From positions 1-43,964 of the forward strand of contig NZ_JBHLWN010000026.1 of NCBI RefSeq assembly GCF_042432825.1: a stretch of DNA of 43,964 nt, given 5' to 3'. The position numbers and the translations under genes are program-made. Of the stretch, positions 40,662 to 43,964 are shown one piece after another (position 1 is the stretch's first letter; every line of letters begins with the position of its first letter). This DNA comes from Gordoniibacillus chartarius. Lineage in GTDB: Bacteria > Bacillota > Bacilli > Paenibacillales > NBRC-103111. The notes under the pieces were generated by a model that did no database searches, had not been told where the DNA came from, and saw only the letters and a list, made by a program, of their open reading frames with translations.

Positions 40662-40895
40662 ATGAGGAGACGAGAAACAAAGTGGGATAATGGTGTTTAC
40701 TACCTAACAGTATGGATCGAGAATGGAAAGGGATGTGGGACTCTGGTCAATCGAAGAACTGGCTATAGTACCTCTCTCGAAAAAGCGATTTCGGATGAAA
40801 GAGACATGCCTTCCTTCCCTTCAGATGTCAGTGAGAATTTACATCGGATATTAGATGAGTTGGGAATTGATCCGTATACGTATCGTGTGAAATAA
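40662..40895 (+). CDS. Hypothetical protein, 77 aa
   Basis: Start follows AAGGGGGAG, 28 bp after the peptidase gene, so it is probably in the same operon. The product begins MRRRETKWDNGVYYLTVWIE and has the segment LVNRRTGYSTSLEKAISDER. It looks like a small alpha/beta domain. No family is recognised. Confidence 0.6.
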   Translation: MRRRETKWDNGVYYLTVWIENGKGCGTLVNRRTGYSTSLEKAISDERDMPSFPSDVSENLHRILDELGIDPYTYRVK

Positions 40896-40924
40896 TACAT
40901 CACAATATCAAGGGGGATATTTAC

Positions 40925-41398
40925 ATGAATATTATCTCAGAATTACAAAAGCTGGCTCAGACAAGAGGATATAGCCTTGTTGGTCTGGAGAATTTGACCT
41001 TAGATGGAGTTCAAGCTTTGCTAAATTACTTTAAAGATGATCAGCCCCTTAAAGAGCAATACGAATATCACTTATGCGAACAGTCCAAATCGACAATTTA
41101 TATTGATCAGATCCCGATTACAACAAAGCAAATTGAAATCACTAATGCTAATATATTGTCAGTTGCGGTAGGCTCTACAGGTTATATGGGAGGAGATACA
41201 GGTCACGGGGGACGTACCTATTTTGCAATAAAAGATGAAGCCTCGACAGATCTCCGTCTGAGAGTGAATAGCGGCCATTGGCAAGAAGTGGAGAGTATTG
41301 AAATTGCATTAGGTGGGGATACCGAATTGGAAACTTTTATCGAAGCATTAAAATTTGGATTGGATCAATTGTTGCTTACTGTAAGGGGAAGCAAGTAG
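40925..41398 (+). CDS. Hypothetical protein, 157 aa
   Basis: Start follows AAGGGGG. The N-terminal 50 residues are helical (IISELQKLAQTRGYSLVGLE), and the remainder is beta-rich with a Gly-rich loop (SVAVGSTGYMGGDTGHGGRT). No catalytic motif is clear. It is the fourth gene of the cargo run and has a terminator 130 bp downstream. Confidence 0.6.
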   Translation: MNIISELQKLAQTRGYSLVGLENLTLDGVQALLNYFKDDQPLKEQYEYHLCEQSKSTIYIDQIPITTKQIEITNANILSVAVGSTGYMGGDTGHGGRTYFAIKDEASTDLRLRVNSGHWQEVESIEIALGGDTELETFIEALKFGLDQLLLTVRGSK

Positions 41399-41525
41399 GT
41401 GCTTAGAAAAAATTATAAGTAACACTAAAAACAACAATGGCTCTACTTTCTTGTTCAAGCTTCTTTAAGCTACAAAGAAACTGGCCTACATAAAGGTTGA
41501 TTAAGATATTATTAAACCGATGAGA

Positions 41526-41556
41526 AGCTCCAGTTCATTCATGAACGGAGCCTTTT
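41526..41556 (+). terminator. Rho-independent terminator
   Basis: GCTCC-A-GTTCAT pairs with ATGAAC-G-GAGC, followed by CTTTT. Confidence 0.7.
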
Positions 41557-41617
41557 ACATATTTTAGCCTTTGGTTGGCCTTATGTACCTAATTAAATTT
41601 CAAAAGAGGTGAAAAAG

Positions 41618-42463
41618 ATGACCATGCTTACAGTTGAAGAATATATCGCCCGAAGGAAAAGAGAAGATCAACTGAATGAGTTCAGTCTCGCAGATCGTAT
41701 GGAGAACATGAAGACATGTGTTAACTATGTGTTTGAATACTTCAATCAATACTTAGATATTTCCAAGTTGGATGAACAAACTGTTTTAAATAATGAGCGG
41801 CTCGAAAAATATAAGAATAGCATTTCACATTATGAAGACGAGATTCAGGAATGGCTTGTTCATATTTACGACGAGTACAATAAAAAGCTGGATCGGACTA
41901 TTGTCAACTTTCTCAAAAAGGACGAGCTTTTTTATCTTTACAGTTCAGACAGCGAATTTAGAAGTTTGTCATATGAATGCTATGCTCAACTCATAAAAAA
42001 GAATCCGTTTCTAAAGGATCAAACGGAAATGCTGTTTTTGTTTATTAAGGATTATAAAAGAATTCAAAGTCAACCAAATGATAATCGTATACTAATCTCT
42101 GATGAAGTGGATCAGTGGGTGGAAAAAACGTGGCAGCAGTATAAAGTTGATATTTTGGCATTTTGTAGTGATTGGGTACACCGTTTTTTGGACAACCAAG
42201 ATAGTTGGCCAGTAAGTCATAGAAAAAAGAGTGATAGTCCTTATTGGAAATATGATTATGATTATAAGCAGAAAAGCAATTTGTTCAACTTAAATTCACT
42301 TTATAGAAGGATATCGGATAAACCCTTTATAAAAGGGAAAAAGCAATGCCTTGAAGTCATTATGATGTATTTTTGGCTTCATAATATAGAAGGAGACGAG
42401 GAGAATTACTGGCAAGAATATATGAGCAAAATTTCTGATCACTCAATTCAGCTCACCAACTAA
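41618..42463 (+). CDS. Hypothetical helical protein, 281 aa
   Basis: ATG 41618 is chosen because AGAGGTG precedes it; a GTG at 41609 overlaps that site. The product is almost entirely helical and Tyr/Trp/Asp-rich (EYIARRKREDQLNEFSLADR, then KKSDSPYWKYDYDYKQKSN). It has no membrane span or known catalytic signature. I do not recognise it. It is a separate transcription unit within the cargo. Confidence 0.6.
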   Translation: MTMLTVEEYIARRKREDQLNEFSLADRMENMKTCVNYVFEYFNQYLDISKLDEQTVLNNERLEKYKNSISHYEDEIQEWLVHIYDEYNKKLDRTIVNFLKKDELFYLYSSDSEFRSLSYECYAQLIKKNPFLKDQTEMLFLFIKDYKRIQSQPNDNRILISDEVDQWVEKTWQQYKVDILAFCSDWVHRFLDNQDSWPVSHRKKSDSPYWKYDYDYKQKSNLFNLNSLYRRISDKPFIKGKKQCLEVIMMYFWLHNIEGDEENYWQEYMSKISDHSIQLTN

Positions 42464-42993
42464 ACGCTGTATTCAGCCGAATGGACTGGGGGAAATTCAA
42501 CAAGAAGTTGGTATCGGTTGGTTAAGTAAATCAAACTCGAAGCAAGTCACCAAGATTCTCTTGTTGGTATGCTAATAGAATTCCCCAGTTTGAACCTTTA
42601 AGAAGCATCATGCCATTGTGAACAAACCAGGCTCCAATCAGTTATAGCATACAATGCTTTCGTCAGTTGCAGGTAATATCTAATCACCGATATGACTGAC
42701 GGAAGCCAGTATGTAGGGCGGCATCTGGAGCAAATAGGGAAATGTATCGACCTTGGAGCTTACATGGTAATACATTAGAAACCAAGAAATCTTTGTTTTA
42801 TTACTTAAGAAGTGATGCTTTCTGGAAACGTGTCTTTTAGGAAAATTCCTGGCAACGGCAGATTTGGATGTTCCAAGATGATAAATGTTTGTCGAATTAT
42901 GTATATTATTCACTTATTACAGAGGATTTAGTCAAGAACCATCGAATAGTAAACAATGGAAAATGATGCTATTACACCGAAAGGATTCATTTC
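42464..42993. other. 530-bp gap with a long two-tier hairpin and probable gene remnants
   Basis: ACTGGGG...TTC (42485-42497) pairs with GAATTCCCCAGT (42578-42589), and CAACAAGA (42498-42505) with TCTTGTTG (42559-42566) inside. Further on, two short plus-strand frames (about 42690-42779 and 42773-42840) look like broken coding DNA. No intact gene is supported. Confidence 0.4.
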
Positions 42994-43569
42994 ATGGATA
43001 AAAGGAAATATGATGAAGAACATTTGTTGGAAACACGCCATGAGGAAATCTTGGCTCAAGAACTAAAAAATGCTTATCCATTGCTTAGGAGACCTGTTTT
43101 TTCAAAAGTGATAGCCCTTTTACGCTGTATTCCATTGTGGGCAAAATTACATTTTGATTCTCTTGAGAACAAAAAACTTCAAAAAGAAGAAGAGCGAACC
43201 CCCAAAAAACATCCTGTCAGACCAATAAGAGGGCAAATATTTAATGCTGAAATTGGTGAAAATATAGGTAGTGAACTTAGTGGAAATCATCTTGTAATCA
43301 TTATTCAAAACTCAAAAGGGAATATATACTCTGAAAAGGTGAATGTTGTTCCTATTGAGGGGGATGGGAACAAAATTAAACCATCAGTTCACCTGAAGCT
43401 TACTAATGAAGATCTTGAATTTGGGCATTTGGATAAAGACCCATCCAGAGTTATCTTTGCTGATATTATGACAATTGATAAGGCAAGACTTGGGAGAAGA
43501 ATTGGGCAAATTAAATCTGTAAAACTTGAAGAGATATGTAATAAAATAAAGGAGCAGTTAGAACTTTAG
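42994..43569 (+). CDS. MazF/PemK-like toxin-family protein with N-terminal extension
   Basis: Residues about 75-185 fit the MazF/PemK fold: RGQIFNAEIGENIGSELSGN, HLVIIIQNSKG, VNVVPIEGDG, and SRVIFADIMTIDKARLGRRI. MazF-type toxins are ribonucleases that cut mRNA. The first 70 residues are a charged helical extension not found in classical MazF. Start ATG 42994 follows GAAAGGA. No MazE-type antitoxin gene adjoins it. Immediately downstream are two structured small RNAs. Confidence 0.8.
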   Translation: MDKRKYDEEHLLETRHEEILAQELKNAYPLLRRPVFSKVIALLRCIPLWAKLHFDSLENKKLQKEEERTPKKHPVRPIRGQIFNAEIGENIGSELSGNHLVIIIQNSKGNIYSEKVNVVPIEGDGNKIKPSVHLKLTNEDLEFGHLDKDPSRVIFADIMTIDKARLGRRIGQIKSVKLEEICNKIKEQLEL

Positions 43570-43589
43570 TTTGTCAGTGTTCTTAACTG

Positions 43590-43618
43590 TTGACAATCGT
43601 AAATAGTTGATGTATTCT
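43590..43618 (+). promoter_or_regulatory. Promoter of small RNA 1
   Basis: A consensus TTGACA (43590-43595) is 17 bp from TATTCT (43613-43618). It lies 21 bp after the toxin-like gene stop and gives a start near 43625. Confidence 0.7.
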
Positions 43619-43624
43619 TGAGTC

Positions 43625-43724
43625 AATAAAAGAATTATCGAGTCCATTTGGACACTGGCTTGTAAAAGCTTTTCGAGGAGTCACGTTAACTACGTGACTC
43701 CAATGCATTTTTTGCATGTTTTTT
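43625..43724 (+). ncRNA. Structured small RNA, copy 1 of a tandem pair
   Basis: TCGA (43638-43641) and TCGA (43673-43676) close a three-way junction containing hairpins GTCC/GGAC and GCTT/AAGC, separated by ACTG. A third hairpin of 10 bp (43677-43701) follows directly, then an ATGCA/TGCAT hairpin and six T residues end the transcript. The conserved parts (ATTATCGAG, ACTGGCT) and the pairing pattern recur in copy 2 with different stem bases. It has no coding frame of note. Confidence 0.7.
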
Positions 43725-43742
43725 CAAACCCGCACATATAAT
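43712..43742 (+). promoter_or_regulatory. Probable promoter of small RNA 2
   Basis: A perfect TATAAT (43737-43742) lies 19 bp after TTGCAT (43712-43717). The -35 is weak and overlaps the terminator of copy 1. Confidence 0.5.
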
Positions 43743-43748
43743 ATCGTA

Positions 43749-43856
43749 TAGATGGCAATGGCCATTATCGAGCCGAAGTTCGGCACTGGCTCTAAACGAG
43801 CTTCGTCGAGAGGCATTTGCCTCAAATGAAGGGCTTCCCTATTTGGGAGGCTCTTT
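43749..43856 (+). ncRNA. Structured small RNA, copy 2 of a tandem pair
   Basis: The same fold as copy 1: TCGA (43768-43771) with TCGA (43806-43809), hairpins GCCGA/TCGGC and GCTC/GAGC separated by ACTG, then GAGGC/GCCTC (43810-43823). A terminator (GGCTTCCC with GGGAGGCT, then TTT) ends it. Stem bases differ from copy 1 in a compensatory way, so selection acts on the structure. Confidence 0.7.
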
Positions 43857-43912
43857 ATTGTTTATTTGGATTTTCACAGTCCCCTATAAAAACTTAATCC
43901 TAATATGTAACA

Positions 43913-43964
43913 AGCAAATAAAGTCGTTTACCAGCAATTTAAACTCGTATTGAGCAATTAAAAG
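43913..43964. repeat. Three tandem 20-bp repeats at the window end
   Basis: AGCAAATAAAGTCGTTTACC, AGCAATTTAAACTCGTATTG and a third copy AGCAATTAAAAG cut by the window edge follow each other at exactly 20-bp spacing. Tandem 20-22-bp sites are typical of TnsB-bound transposon ends; plasmid iterons are an alternative. Confidence 0.55.

Noticed and set aside
42680..42913. 77-aa reverse-strand reading frame
   Set aside because: No ribosome binding site, low-complexity composition, and it overlaps remnants on the other strand.

Overview
The window looks like accessory DNA, most likely plasmid DNA, from a low-to-mid GC Firmicute of the order Bacillales, in the Paenibacillus/Brevibacillus range. The reasons are strong AGGAGG-type ribosome binding sites with some TTG and GTG starts, AbrB-family regulators, a copper-amine-oxidase-N-like secreted protein, and a complete lack of rRNA, tRNA or housekeeping genes. 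Two replication-type proteins (17.6-19.4 kb and 28.6-29.7 kb) and a pair of perfect DnaA boxes (27.42-27.45 kb) support a plasmid. No partition or conjugation genes were recognised. The species call is an inference.

Layout. 0-3.5 kb: Rpn-like nuclease, GGDEF diguanylate cyclase, XRE regulator and LRAT-fold protein. 3.6-8.7 kb: an AbrB/zinc/HTH regulator followed by a run of small unknown genes, two of them paralogues, and a short promoter-to-terminator RNA. 8.65-8.82 kb: a dense TTATGNA repeat cluster. 8.9-13.1 kb: two exported proteins. 13.2-17.2 kb: small genes, a frameshifted coiled-coil gene, and a complete IS256-family element whose 8-bp target duplication lets the pre-insertion gene be rebuilt. 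17.5-20.3 kb: a primase-like replication protein with an RBS-occluding leader hairpin. 20.5-26.8 kb: an intact type I restriction-modification operon, hsdM-hsdS-hsdR. 26.9-29.7 kb: origin-like region, a 236-bp Tn7/Mu-type miniature transposon, an XRE regulator and a second replication protein. 29.7-31.0 kb: structured noncoding DNA and a four-helix-bundle gene. 31.06-38.4 kb: a tightly packed operon of tyrosine recombinase, tnsA, tnsB, tnsC and tniQ/tnsD. 38.6-43.6 kb: cargo-like genes (a DUF-type protein next to an XRE-ImmA/IrrE peptidase, three unknowns, a MazF/PemK-like toxin). 43.6-43.96 kb: two tandem paralogous small structured RNAs, then 20-bp repeats that resemble a transposon end.

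The main lead is the transposition operon. TnsB keeps its DDE residues, but TnsA has Gln and Thr where Tn7 TnsA has the catalytic Glu63 and Asp114. A TnsA that cannot cut would leave 5' ends joined and give cointegrates. A tyrosine recombinase is encoded first in the same operon, so a copy-and-paste plus resolution cycle is plausible, analogous to TniABQ elements with a serine resolvase. A strong promoter and a roughly 100-nt terminator-ended leader RNA precede this operon.

The second lead is RNA. Two tandem RNAs at 43.63-43.86 kb share a three-way-junction fold with compensatory changes in the hairpins, and each has its own promoter and terminator. A 110-nt hairpin core is shared by two unrelated mobile elements, the IS256-family element and the miniature transposon. 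A third candidate is a leader in which an 8-nt hairpin loop is exactly complementary to the downstream Shine-Dalgarno sequence.
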